Source of the DNA: Aquatica leii
Taxonomy: Eukaryota; Arthropoda; Insecta; Coleoptera; Lampyridae
Direction of reading: 5' to 3'
DNA length: 64,000 nucleotides
Assembly: GCA_035610365.1 (NCBI GenBank)
Contig: CM069432.1
Location: 164,050,035-164,114,034, forward strand
This document shows, piece after piece, positions 34,510 to 45,352 of the stretch (positions are counted from its first letter, which is position 1; every line of letters starts with the position of its first letter). Position numbers and translations under genes: made by a program. A model generated the notes under the pieces. The model was given only the letters and a program-made list of their open reading frames with translations, had not been told where the DNA came from and made no database searches.

Positions 34510-35470
34510 TTGTGCGTCTTTTTACTTTGCTTGTAACAATAATAGTTCGGTTAGTCAGTCGAGAGGTCGCATGATATGATTACACGCGTCGGTGAAAAAA
34601 AAATTTTTTTTCAGGTAAAGAAATTAGACGTGTTTACAATGATTGCATTACTTAATGTTCAAAAAAGTGGTTTACAAAATAAAGTATTTACTATGGATTT
34701 AGAACATAACAACAGTCTAGCCTTTCTTGATGTACTGGTGGTAAAGAAAAATAACGAAAAACTGGGGCTTTTCGTTTATATAAAGAAGACGCACACTAAT
34801 AGATACTTAAACGCCAAATTTCACTACCATTTAGTACAGAAGAACACTGTTTTGCATGCTTTAGTTAAAAGAGCTATACATGTGTCAGATAATAAAAACC
34901 TAAAATAGGAAAAGGAAACACTGTTTGAGTCTCTTCAAACAAAATGAATACAAATTCAAGAGATTCAAAACGCATAAAATAGAGCAATAAATCCAAAAGT
35001 AAAAAAAAGACTTATTACCTCCTACTAGCACTGCTTATTTACCATATTGTATGGGTTTGACAGACAAAATAAGCAAGGTGCTAAAGAAACATAATATTAA
35101 AACTGTCTTTACGACGAAGGATACCCTGAACACTTAGTTTACATCTGCTAAAAACAAACAGAGGACTCTAAAGTATGCAGGAGTTTACAAAATTCCTTGT
35201 TCTTGTGGATCAAGTTATATAGGACAGACGCAGGACGCTCTATTAAAGTTAGAGCAACAGAACATACGGCTGCAAACATTGCAGAGTTACAAAATCAGCA
35301 GTGGCAGAACACGTGTGGAACCTAAGGCATACGCTAAACTTTAACCAAACTAAAGTGTTGGCTAGAACTCCTTTCTATTTTCCCAGACTAATCCGCGAAG
35401 CTGTTAAAATAGAAAAACATACATGTGATATGATATGAGCCAAGAAGATGGTTTAAGACTAAGCAAATCT
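34510..35470 (+). pseudogene. Penelope-like element fragment, third subfamily
   Basis: The frame at 34576-34908 contains TMDLEHNNSLAFLDVLVVKK and KKTHTNRYLNAKFHYH, which match the segment following the reverse-transcriptase palm in Penelope-like elements. From about 35040 the reading continues in pieces: GLTDKISKVLKKHNIKTVF, then YAGVYKIPCSCGSSYIGQT (35176-35230), AVAEHVWNLRHTLNF and LIREAVKIEKH (35390-35421), which cover the GIY-YIG domain to its C-terminus. Several frameshifts and stops are present. Sequence is closer to the Penelope/Neptune style than the other copies. Confidence 0.75.
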
Positions 35471-35629
35471 TGACTGCCAGTATTATATCCTCTAAGACAA
35501 AGATCAACCTTCATGGAAAGAACACAAACACTTACTCATTGTAATAACAAAGTCAGTCAAGCGGTAACAGAAAGATAAGATCCGTTAATTACACTAATCG
35601 CTATTGATATAAATATTGTCACTTACACT

Positions 35630-35720
35630 TTTTCTTTCAGTGACATTTACCACTCTGAAGATGCAAACTGCAATGTTTTACGAAACGTCAGTTTGTTTGG
35701 GTTCACAAACGACAATACGG
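35630..35720 (+). ncRNA. Possible decayed hammerhead ribozyme in the Penelope-like 3' region
   Basis: Downstream of the endonuclease domain, CTGAAGA at 35655-35661 fits the hammerhead core CUGANGA. GAAA at 35682-35685 fits the second core strand, with a short imperfect helix possible between them (CAAAC against GTTTT). After GAAA, GTCAGTTTGT and ACAAACGAC (35687-35713) form another helix. Hammerhead motifs are known in Penelope-like pseudo-LTRs. The cleavage-site triplet and the first helix are not convincing here. Confidence 0.35.
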
Positions 35721-35764
35721 CAAAAGCCAAGTTCTACTTTTTGTTTTGGCTCTCAAGGAGAGAC

Positions 35765-35840
35765 TAGGACCAAGCTTAAGTCTGAGTGTTTAACTACGAC
35801 GCGGTCTAAGCCAAAAGTCGGTTATAATCGTAAACAAAAC
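35765..35840. repeat. Foldback family ACGCGGTCTAAGCC, copy 2 (half)
   Basis: GTTTAACTACGACGCGGTCT at about 35788-35807 and the following AAGCC-AAAAGTCGGTTATAAT repeat the right half of the hairpin at 14425-14512. The left arm is missing or reduced. Confidence 0.65.
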
Positions 35841-35900
35841 AACCGTGAAAGTTTAAGATTTTGTAAGATACACGTTGGCGGATCATTATTAAGTTTGTAA

Positions 35901-37680
35901 TTCTTCACTTTCTAGTTACTTTTACTGAATTTTATAAATGTAAATAGCATAAAATTGATTTAAAAAGAAAATAACATCCGGCGTGATAAAAAAAGTCGGT
36001 TTGTTTATGGTTTGCTAGTTTTTAGTTGTAGAATACATATCAAAAGTGACTTGATCAAGTTGGATAAAATATTACTCGAACCGCTCTAATACATTCTTAT
36101 TTAAAAGTATTATGTGATTAATTTGTAAGATCTGATTTTTTGCGTACCTTGCAGTTATTAAGTTACTTGCTAACAGGCGTAATTGATTTTTGTTTGTTAG
36201 TTTTGATTAAAAACGGAAAATATGGCACAAGTGACACAACTTGTTTACAATACAAAACTTTTTCTTTTTCTTATTAACAATTGCGAGATTTACGTTACAC
36301 TATTTTTGTGCTGTATGGGGTGGTACCTTTAAAAAAAACAAGTGCATCGGTCACGTTTATTTTAAATTTACTAAGTATAGTTCTATAAAGTATTGTAAAT
36401 TTAAATCGATTTGCAAGTACATATATATTATATCAATTTAAATAACTATTGTGTGTACGTATATTTTTAGATGTTTAAACTATAGTTAATTTTTTGAGAA
36501 CATAAGATTGATGAAGAATCTTTTGCTTTATTAAATGAAACTTACATTGCAAAGTACCAAAGAGGGCGATCGCTACAGGTTATCCCGATAGATGACACCA
36601 CATGTAAAAACAGTATTAACTTTGCGACTAGAAAACTTGCTAAAAACGAAAAAAAATATGATTTAGTGATAACGTTGTTTTAAAGAGGAAATGTTAGTTT
36701 AGGTAATGACAAAATTCTACATAGATCCTAGCTTTACTTAACGAGTATTTTACAATTGAAATCAGTGTAAATTGAATTTTGATTGCAACCAATTACAATT
36801 ATATTACTTTAATACCTAAGTTAGACAATAACAAGCATTATGTGAAAGTATAAGATGTGAAATGATTACCGTACATTTTATTTGTATCCGCAAAATATTT
36901 ACTTTTGCAATTGCTATAAAAATGGACGCCGTAAAACTAATATAGTTCAGCGCTTGAGCAAGAGATGGCAAAATGTATAAGAATCGTCCAAGATTAAAAC
37001 CAATAGTTATAATACTATAAACCGTGTAAAACATAAATATAGTATAGTCTTATTCATTTTATTTGTATTTCTATCTTTATATGCGCATACCTATAACGCA
37101 AACAACTGATAAATACGTATGGAAGCATGGTTTATACCAAGTTCATACAAGATTGCCGGTAAAACAAAACCGTATCAATTACATTTTTCGTAAATTTCCT
37201 TCTATTCAATGTACATTTACTGTTAAATCGAAAAACATGAAAAATTCAATTTGGATAATTTTTATATACCTAAGTATACTTAGTTCAATTACTGTTACAC
37301 TAAGTCTATAAACTAAAATAAACTTGAAAAGTGTACTTATAGTAGTACAAATTTCCATTTTTTGTAAAATAATGTACCTCTTTAAATAAATTAAAAACAT
37401 AAATCATAAGAAGCTTTATTTTTTTCTAAGTTTCTTTTCAAATAAATTTTTTGTAAGTATTAAAAAAGACAAATAACTTATCATGAATTCTTGGGTCTTA
37501 TCTCATGCCCACGCTTAGCATTCAGCTCTGACTGTAATATGATACTTGTCTTTAATACCGTATCTACATTTTAAAACAAGTGTTCTAAAAGTACTATCAT
37601 TGTATGTATATAAATGGTACTATTTACAATTTGCTGTTCAGTGCGTTTATTGTTGTGATAAAAAATTTAAACTTATCGTA
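35901..37680. other. AT-rich stretch with an unrecognised coding-like scrap
   Basis: At 36507-36683 (+) an open frame of 58 codons reads IDEESFALLNETYIAKYQRG and later CKNSINFATRKLAKNEKKYD, ending TAA. It looks like real or former protein but no family is recognised. The remaining frames in this interval are AT-rich and unconvincing. Confidence 0.35.
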
Positions 37681-38167
37681 ATAATTATTAGTCCTGGGTC
37701 GTTGTATCGATATATCGATACGTCGGGCGTATCGATACGCCGATACAAACCACAAGCTCGTATCGATATATCGAAATATCGATATTTCGATACGTATCGA
37801 TATTTCGATACGTATCGATATTTCGATACGTATTGATATTCCGATACATGTCGATATTTCGATATGTATCGATATTTCGATACGTATCGATATTTCGATA
37901 CGTAAAGAATCCATGTTTACCTCAAATGTTATGGTAATTGGTAAAGGTTATTATAAAAAAAAACAGAAATCAAAACCATACTACTACACAGATACATTGA
38001 TATTTAGATACGTAATGGGTATACCGATTACCGATACATGTCGATATTTCGATGCGTATCGATACTCCCATACGTATCGATATTTCGATATATCGATACG
38101 TATCGATACAAATTGCGTATCGATATTCGACACACAAAATTGGGTATCGCCCAGCACTAATAATTAT
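37681..38167. mobile_element. hAT-type non-autonomous element filled with TCGATA repeats
   Basis: A perfect 8-bp target duplication ATAATTAT lies at 37681-37688 and 38160-38167. The element 37689-38159 has ends TAGTCCTGGG and, inverted, TAGTGCTGGGCGATAC, a type known in hAT elements. Two blocks inside (37706-37903 and about 38000-38126) are arrays of self-complementary TATCGATATTTCGATACG-like units, separated by about 100 bases of unrelated sequence. Open frames on both strands across the arrays are repeat artefacts. Confidence 0.85.
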
Positions 38168-38276
38168 CTACAGTAGCGGTTTTCCATTAGGTCATTTGGT
38201 CAATGAGCCTCCAAAAATATTTAATATTAAAATGACCCTTTTGCAGTATTGATCACCAGCCGCCATTAATTATCCA
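38163..38276 (+). mobile_element. 98-bp hAT-type MITE, copy 1
   Basis: The element spans 38171-38268, beginning CAGTAGCGG and ending CCGCCATTA (inverted, TAATGGCGG). Flanking octamers ATTATCTA (38163-38170) and ATTATCCA (38269-38276) match at 7 of 8. Its left duplication overlaps the right duplication of the neighbouring TCGATA element, so the two insertions are stacked. The ends resemble those of the larger hAT at 25.1-28.9 kb. Confidence 0.75.
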
Positions 38277-39262
38277 TTAAATTAAATATTTAAAAACAAA
38301 GATTATAAGACGCTTATGCAGTTAAAATGTATTTTATTTTTTTAAGTGTTATTTTTATTACCGTCGTTTTTAAGTAAAATATTAAAAGATAATTTTAAAA
38401 AGAGATCAATAATAATAAAGTAGATGCTTATAACAACTTTCATGTCAACAACGTTTGTGCAATTTTCAGATGATATCTGTATGCCCACGATACGGTCGCT
38501 TAGTATTCGGTTTTGACTGTAAAATGATACCCATTAATGATTCAGCTTATCATTCGAAAACAATTCTATTGTAAAAACACAACATCTTCAAATGTGGTGT
38601 ATTTTTTATAAATTTTTGGAAACGAAACTTTCGTGTTGTATAATTGCAAATTGATTAGATTACTATCGACATACCAACTATAAAAATATTGCTAACAATT
38701 ACCTACCTTATGAGCCTATAAATATAATATTTGTACATTTGTTTTTGCTAACTAAATACACACTGAAAATATAAAATACTTTTTTGTGTTGCCAACATCG
38801 CAAACGTCAATATTCGTTCGTTAGTGTAGTTACGTAATGAACGAAAAAAAGCTCTAGGGTGGCAAAATGAAAACTAGGAATCCACATAAAATTAAGTGTT
38901 CAAAGTCAATTAATATATTAGAACGAGTATGCGAAAGGTGGAAAAATCATTTTAAAAATCTTGAAATTCAGTTAAAATTGAAGAAAAACGATGCTAAAGT
39001 TAATGTCAAATGTGACAGATTTAGTAATAAATGTAGTACCAACATTATATTTCTGTTAATTTTTTTTTATTTTTTCAAAAAAAAATGTGATTTTATAAAA
39101 GGCAACACAAAAAATAATGTACATTACTCTCGTCGAAAGAATCATAGCATAACTCACTCACATGCAACGCTCGGCCGTGCGGCCTCGCGTCGCATTAACG
39201 TTTGTTATGCTATTTCTTACTTTTGACTCTTGTTACGTAAACTACTATAGTAATAAAATCTA
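38277..39262. other. Segment between two inverted MITE copies
   Basis: It contains a plus-strand frame at 38867-39226 whose first 60 residues (KSINILERVCERWKNHFKNL and a following Lys-rich part) look protein-like but match nothing I recognise; a poly-Phe stretch follows and the frame then runs into the hairpin at 39146-39211. The rest is AT-rich. Confidence 0.35.
39146..39211. repeat. GC-core hairpin, CTCG-core type, copy 3
   Basis: AGCATAAC and GTTATGCT flank a palindrome centred on CTCGGCCGTGCGGCCTCG (about 39170-39187). The design is the same as the hairpins at 1641-1699 and 12773-12873. Confidence 0.65.
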
Positions 39263-39490
39263 CAGTGGCGGCTGCTGGTCAATGCTGCAGAAAGGCATTT
39301 CAACATCAATACTTAAAAACGCATTATTATTCAATCAAAAATTTATATTTTAGCTCGATTTATCTATCTTTGTAATATGCAAAATCATTATTATCGTTTA
39401 TAATCAATAATATAAACTAGAAACTAGCATAATTGTTAGTATTTCTTTGGAGGGTCATTGGCAAATGACCTAACAGAGAAGCCACTATTG
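39263..39490 (-). mobile_element. 98-bp hAT-type MITE family, copy 2, expanded
   Basis: This is inverted relative to copy 1. It begins CAGTGGCGGCTGCTGG at 39263 and ends with the complement of the CAGTAGCGG end at 39490; blocks AGGTCATTTG and GAGGxTCATT are shared. About 130 bases of AT-rich DNA are inserted in the middle. No clear target duplication remains. Confidence 0.65.
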
Positions 39491-39806
39491 ATAATTAGAA
39501 ACAGCAAAAATTCGGTTTTTATTTTTCAATATTTTACATTTCCTATAACAAATTGAAAAAACATTTTAAATTATGTTTTAAATTATATGAAATCGATATT
39601 CAAAATTTGTCTAATTTCAAATGTCTTCTCAAAGTTTTATAAATACTGTCTTTATAAATTTTTAAATTACGTTTCGTCATAAAATAGGACTAAAATGATA
39701 CAAAAGAACACTAACAGTAGAATTAAATCAAAAACAATAAACAAATTTGCACTCAAGTTTTTATAGTGGTTGCATATTATTTTCTGTAATTTTTTAAAAA
39801 ATTTTA

Positions 39807-40036
39807 GTGCCCTCTATGAATGACGAGTTGACGTTGTATTACTTCTAAGATACTCATAAAACTATCTCATTCCAACTACTATAATGGCGCTTTTAATTTC
39901 ATTTCAGTTTTTATATGTTGGGTGCCATCTATGAATGAAGAGTTGACGTTGATTTGCATCTATGATGCACATAATAAAAAATATCAAATCCCCACTACTT
40001 CGATCGCGCTCTTAACTGAAATTAAAACAAAGGCTG
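39807..40036. repeat. 115-bp tandem duplication
   Basis: Two units start at 39807 and 39922 and share GTGCC-TCTATGAATGA, GAGTTGACGTTG, and later ACTAC and GGCGCT-type blocks. Divergence is about a quarter of positions. Confidence 0.75.
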
Positions 40037-40196
40037 CAGGAATATTTAGAAAAAGTAATTATATTGAATGATTGAAAAGTCAGGTTGTATATAAGTAGTA
40101 GGATTTTTTAGTCAACAAAAATTACAAAAAAGAAAATTGTAAAACAGCACTACTTTTTTTTTATCGTTCTTAATTTGTAGAATTATAAATTATTAT

Positions 40197-41240
40197 TTCT
40201 AGGTTTGAGGACTCTATTGAAATCTTAGCCGATACAGTGTCAACAAACATTAACGTTTTAACTTCTTTTTATGAAGCTACTATTACGGTTAACAACGATG
40301 TAAATACAATTGAAAGTAAATTGGCTGAGGAACAATCTAGTAGTCGAGCTAGTAAGACTAGTGGATCTACCAGCACTGTTGATACCTTGTTATAAACGTT
40401 TAAAGAAAGTAACACTTGTGACTGCTGAATTGTTCAAACGAGGGCATAAAAATATTAAAACATCAAATTCACGATAAAAATTGCTGGTGGATTTGATAAT
40501 TAATAGCGAATTGGAAAACAATCCTAATAAAAAGTAAATTTGTGAAGATATGCAACTTGGTAATTATATTTTTTACTGTTTTAGTGGTACTTGCTTTTAT
40601 TTGTTTCTAGGATACCTGGAAAACGCTTTTTGTTGCTTTCTGAGTCTATATGTAAGGTATTCCCTCTGGAATGGCCACGCATTTACTTTATACCTAGATA
40701 CAGAAACTATAAAAGAATTAATATCTTCGCGCATTGTTAATTATGGAATAAATACATTAATACAAGAACTATCTGTAGAAATTTGAATATTATATCAAAA
40801 CCAAAAAATAAAAATTATTTCGAAACTATATGTTCTGTTTATTTTTAGACTTCAAAAGACTTGATGAACCTTTAGATGATATAATCTTAGAAAGCATCTA
40901 TTGGTTGCGAAAGAATATACACCCTTGACCAAAAGTAAAAGAATATTGGAAAGTGACATGTACAAGCGGATTAAAAACGTAAATTAACAAAGAAAAATTC
41001 ATGCGTACTTTAAATTATATCCTCGTTTTGGAAAATTTTCCCCTGGTACTTTTTAGTAAATGGCAATTAATTTAGAAAAATTTAATACATTTCTTAAAAA
41101 GAAAGAAGTGTTCTATTTTAGAAGCCTTTATTTAAAAAAAACTTGGATAAGAACAATAGCAAAGACGAGAACAGAAAATGTAAACATAATTGTGTGTATT
41201 TTAAAGTAGATTCATTTCTTTTTAGACATTGAAAAAAATA
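40197..41240 (+). other. Unrecognised coding-like fragments
   Basis: After TTTCTAG at about 40195-40201 an open stretch to TAA at 40393-40395 reads FEDSIEILADTVSTNINVLT and later EEQSSSRASKTSG. Further frames with plausible splice signals follow (TTTGTTTCTAG at 40600-40610, then YLENAFCCFLSL). They could be degraded exons of a transposon or host gene. No domain was recognised and I do not assign one. Confidence 0.3.
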
Positions 41241-41254
41241 TTGTTTTTATTTAC

Positions 41255-41534
41255 TGTAAATAGTTATAAACGGTGGTGACACGTTGAAGTTAGTTTAAGA
41301 CCCGCGAAATTCAAAATATGCTTTGAATAATTCGTCGGGATAAAACCACAACGTAAAAAGACATTGGGGGTAAGCAATGTCAATGCAATTGTGCAAACGC
41401 CACCAGAGTGAACTACTGGATGGCCGTTTCGTTCTTTTGAAGCTCATCAGCAGTAGGAGATACACCCTAATGTAGTTCCCACAAATTTTAAAAATTAACG
41501 ATGTTAAGTTATTATGACATTGAATCACTAACAA
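41255..41534 (-). repeat. Dispersed repeat family R1, copy B, with a minus-strand ORF
   Basis: The segment 41255-41395 is homologous to copy A (762-955) in inverted orientation. On the minus strand an open frame (41534-41295, 79 codons) ends in IAYPQCLFTLWFYPDELFKA and then YFEFRGS with a stop; the same peptide is recoverable from copy A with indels. Conservation of the peptide suggests the C-terminus of a transposon protein. The class is unknown. Confidence 0.55.
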
Positions 41535-41728
41535 AGTGTGTTGACATACGTTTTAAATCATATTTTGTGTTAAATACAAAATATCCCATTGAAAGTGAGC
41601 AGTGTTGGATGTGTTTGCAACAAGAAATTTATGGTATACAAACTAATAAAGATACGTTTTCATCTGTCACAACTTTAAAATCAAATATACTTTTAGATCA
41701 ACGAGTTGAAAATAAAACTTATTATTGA
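41501..41728 (+). pseudogene. Unrecognised ORF fragment before the Tnp2-like remnant
   Basis: A 75-codon frame (MLSYYDIESLTKCVDIRFKS and so on, containing ESEQCWMCLQQ) looks protein-like. It may be the N-terminal part of the transposase that follows, but there is a gap of about 240 bases and no recognised domain. Confidence 0.3.
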
Positions 41729-41964
41729 GGATTTTATTAACTTGTGCGGTTCTTTTTAAAGTTGTTCTTAGTTATTCTTATTATTATTTTTCGTAATGAA
41801 GTGTAATAGGTCGTTTCTAAACACCAAAGATTTTTTTTGCATTTTAATATTTTTCATGCTAATGCGGACACTTATTCTTGTGGGCATGAACAATGCGTTA
41901 GGTATTTTAGTTTAGTTAAGTCACTGAGAAAACATGAAAAATCTTATTTTGGAAAAACCTCGAT

Positions 41965-43970
41965 ATGATTTCTGACGTAATTGATGATACTTGTATTTTT
42001 AATAATAGGACAAAAACTACACCATTAAAAAGTGCTGTACCAATTGTATCAAAAAGTTATAATCATAATTCAGTAAGTCAAAATGAAGTAAATACTTCAG
42101 ATATTTTCAAACAAAAAGTTTTATGTTTCATTGTTAATTTATTTAAAATAATACTACCAGTTAAAAATTATTTTTTCTTATTATCAGTAGTATTCAAGAT
42201 CTATTTGTAGATATTACAAATTTATTAAAAACACATATTTGTAACATGTTAAAAAATCGGCTATATTAGAACAAGAATTAGAAACTATATTTATAGAAAA
42301 TGCAAAAAGTTTCGAAAACTACACATCTGAATATAAAGGTTTGCAATATTTGAAAAAACTAAATTTATATATTGAACCTAAAGAAATAATTACTGGATCA
42401 CTATATAAGATGGTAAGACGCAAGTGCCGGTAAATTTATGTGCGACAAAATGCTACCTTATCATTTGTGCCATTAAAACAAACATTGAAAAAGTTGAAGT
42501 TTCAAATTTTTTTAATAGCATTAAAAAACATGCCAATGCGTTGATGACTGAAGATAAAATATTATCTAATTTTGTTCAAGGAGATTTGAGGAAAAATAAA
42601 CTGAAATCCTTTAGTAAAGATAAATTTGTATTACCAATATTTTTGTATTATGACAATTTTGAAATTAGAAATCCGTTGAGTTTACATGCTGGCATTAATA
42701 AACTAGGCGGGGTTTACGTTTCCATACCTTGTTTACTACCAAAATCTTTCTCTAAACTTGATAACATTCATTTAGTCATGTTGTTTAAGACTAATGACAG
42801 GAAATTTTTTGGAGATAGTCGCATTTTTCAAATTTTGATCGATGAACTGATATTTTGAAGAGAAAATGGTATCATGATACAAGGAATTAACAAACGTGTT
42901 TATTTTAATTTAGGCTTTATTTTGGCAAATAATTTAGAACAAAATTCACTTCTTGGTTTTAAAGAAAACTTTGTTATAAAATATTATCTAATTTTGTTCA
43001 AAGAGATTTGTGGAAAAATAAACCGAAATCCTTTAGTAAAGATAAATTTGTATTACCAATATTTTTGTATTATGACAATTTCGAAATTAGAATAATAGAA
43101 TACAATCGAAATGAAAGAAACTACAACGATGATTGTCTTTTAAATGATGTTTTGGCTGTTGGTTTAAAAACAACTGTATTTGGAACAAATATCCTGGGTT
43201 TCACGTAATTAAAAACTACGCGGTAGACATGATGCACGACTTGCTGGAAGGTGTTTGCAAATATGAATTTTTATTTTTATTGAAAAGTTTTATCATCAAA
43301 CAAAAATTATTTTTAATAAACACTTTAAGTCTAAAAATCAAAATGTTTATTATTCATGTTGATGATATTAATATACCACCTGAATTTAAACTGGACGCCT
43401 TGTTGCATGGTAAACTAAAATGCTCTGCTTCAAAAATGTTATTTATGACTCGATATTGTGTCATACTCGTAGGTGACTTAGTTTGTAGCGACTCATCAGA
43501 ATGGAAACATTATTTAATATTAAGAAAACTTTTAGATATATTATCTTCAAAAAAACTTCAGAAAGAATGCTATAAGTCAATTACTGATTTTGTAAGAGAA
43601 CATAATACAGAATATTTACGATTAACAAAAACTCATCTTACATTTAAAAGTCACATTTTACTTCATTGCCCAATCATATTTCAAATGTCTTGTTCTATTT
43701 ATTTATCAACCTGTATGCGGTTTGAAGCAAATTACAGAAAATTTAAAATAAATTCTGTTGTTATAAATTCTATAATTAATATAACAAAATCTTTATGTAT
43801 AAAGCATGAATTAAGTTATATTAGTAATTTGTTAACAACTCATAAAAGTAATGTTACATATGGAAACATGTTTACGATAAAGTGTGACACATTTAAATCA
43901 CAGACAACTGTTCAGAACTTATTAGATACATTATTGAACACAAACCGTTTATAACTGAATTAAAATAAAT
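41965..43970 (+). pseudogene. Tnp2-like (CACTA/EnSpm-like) transposase remnant, copy 1
   Basis: Fragments in order: an N-terminal region (41965-42210 and a broken stretch to 42420 with EPKEIITGSLY), then KFVLPIFLYYDNFEI...LGGVYVSIPCLLPKSFSKL (42620-42760), then MMHDLLEGVCKYEF (43229-43270) and LKCSASKMLFMTRYCVILVG (about 43416-43476). These match the conserved blocks of large animal transposases I associate with the Tnp2/EnSpm group; group assignment is from memory of patterns. About 114 bases around the YYDNFEI block are duplicated (42557-42670 and 42978-43093), which breaks the frame. The C-terminal 240 codons (43229-43954) are open. No terminal repeats were found. Confidence 0.5.
42557..43093 (+). 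repeat. Internal 114-bp direct duplication in the transposase remnant
   Basis: The block ATTATCTAATTTTGTTCAA to GAAATTAGAA occurs at 42557-42670 and again at about 42978-43093 with only a few differences, 421 bases apart. The second copy reads in a different frame. Confidence 0.85.
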
Positions 43971-44954
43971 GGTTTTAAGTTAAAAAAAATTATTATTGTT
44001 ATTCGATGAGACGATAATAACAGTAAGTGATTTTAATTTTGGTGTTATTAATGAAAATTGTTACTTAATTTATGAAAAAAAAATGAAACATTTTCTATTT
44101 CGACTCCCATTTCCACGGATATGTAGTTAAAAACACAAATATTTTAAATGTTGTAAAATCTATAGATTTATATTGCGATGTACTATGTTTATATGTAAAA
44201 AAATGTCAAAAAAAATTTGTCATTACGCGTCATCATTTATAGAATTTTTTTTGTTTTTGTATGGTGTGTATTTATAACTATGTTTTTGTATGTATAGAAT
44301 AAACTAGTTTTTATAAAAAAAAAGTATTTTATTTTTGCTGCCACTACTACCAATTTGTAATAAAAAATGTATTGCCTTTAAATATTTAATAAACCTACAA
44401 TGTAATTAGAGTTTTAACAATGTGGTGGTTATATGAAAACTGCGTAGTGGTTATATTTACAACAACGTTGTGGTTGTATACCTACAACAACATAGAGTAC
44501 TTCAGCCTACAGAAATGTTGTAATCAAACTTCTAATGACATAGTGTTATTATATAAGTCGTTTTGTTGTATTATGTGTTATTACAATGTAATATGATATT
44601 TAATTCAGCACATAGTAGCTTGTAGTAATATAAAATATGAGTTACTGTACTAGTCGCCTATTCAAAAACTACTCATAATATTATAGAATTTTTTTTTTAA
44701 TATTACATACGTTTTCTTTTTTTTAGTGTATTTTAGTATTAGAGATAAAATGGTAAACATAATCCAAAACACTGTCTCTGGTGTTACGGTCTTATACTTA
44801 GACAAGTATAACGACAAAGATCTTTTATTTGAAACACTAGCTTAACCACAAAAAAACATTTCTAATCTCAACTGATACAGTTTACAGAAATTCAAGTAGT
44901 TTTTGTATCTAGTGCTTCATGGAGTAAAAAAGAAAGAGAGTTTTAAATCGGGTA
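43971..44954. other. AT-rich spacer before the LTR element
   Basis: No gene. A degenerate GTGGTTATAT repeat lies near 44422-44475, possibly a transposon end. Confidence 0.45.
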
Positions 44955-44959
44955 GTATT

Positions 44960-45137
44960 TGATGACGCATGTCATGCGCAAGCGACTTACCCTCTCTTAA
45001 GGGTGCGTTCGGTAGAGCGCGGACTAGTAGTATGAATGTAGATATGACACGAGATACTCATAATAATACACTCGTAAATTAAACTCCAATAAATATCGTT
45101 AAGAAAAAATACAAGGGTTTTATTCAAACCTCAAACA
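44960..45137 (+). repeat. BEL/Pao left LTR
   Basis: It starts TGATGACGCATG and ends CAAACA. It includes AATAAA at 45088-45093, a plausible polyadenylation signal. It differs from the right LTR at a single site near 45108 (A here, G there). Confidence 0.93.
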
Positions 45138-45158
45138 TGGTCCTTCGAGCTAGATAGA
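45138..45158 (+). promoter_or_regulatory. Putative primer-binding region
   Basis: TGGTCCTTCGAGC begins directly after the left LTR, where a tRNA primer site is expected. This wording is common in insect BEL elements; the exact tRNA was not determined. Confidence 0.5.
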
Positions 45159-45352
45159 AGTAATTAAATGAAAACTACAACGTTAACACGTATTCACGAA
45201 TAAAGAAAAAAAAATCACGAAGATCGTCCATTATTGACGAATTGGATTGTACAAGTAAGTCTCTCCAATATTCCTTATTGCACGTTATTATTCATATTTC
45301 CTTTTTATTGCACGTATTCTCGATATTTAGTTAAAACGGTATACATCTCAAT

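Noticed and set aside
37546..38252. Several open frames with Ile, Arg, Tyr, Asp repeats on both strands
   Set aside because: They are translations of the TCGATA arrays, which lack stops by composition.
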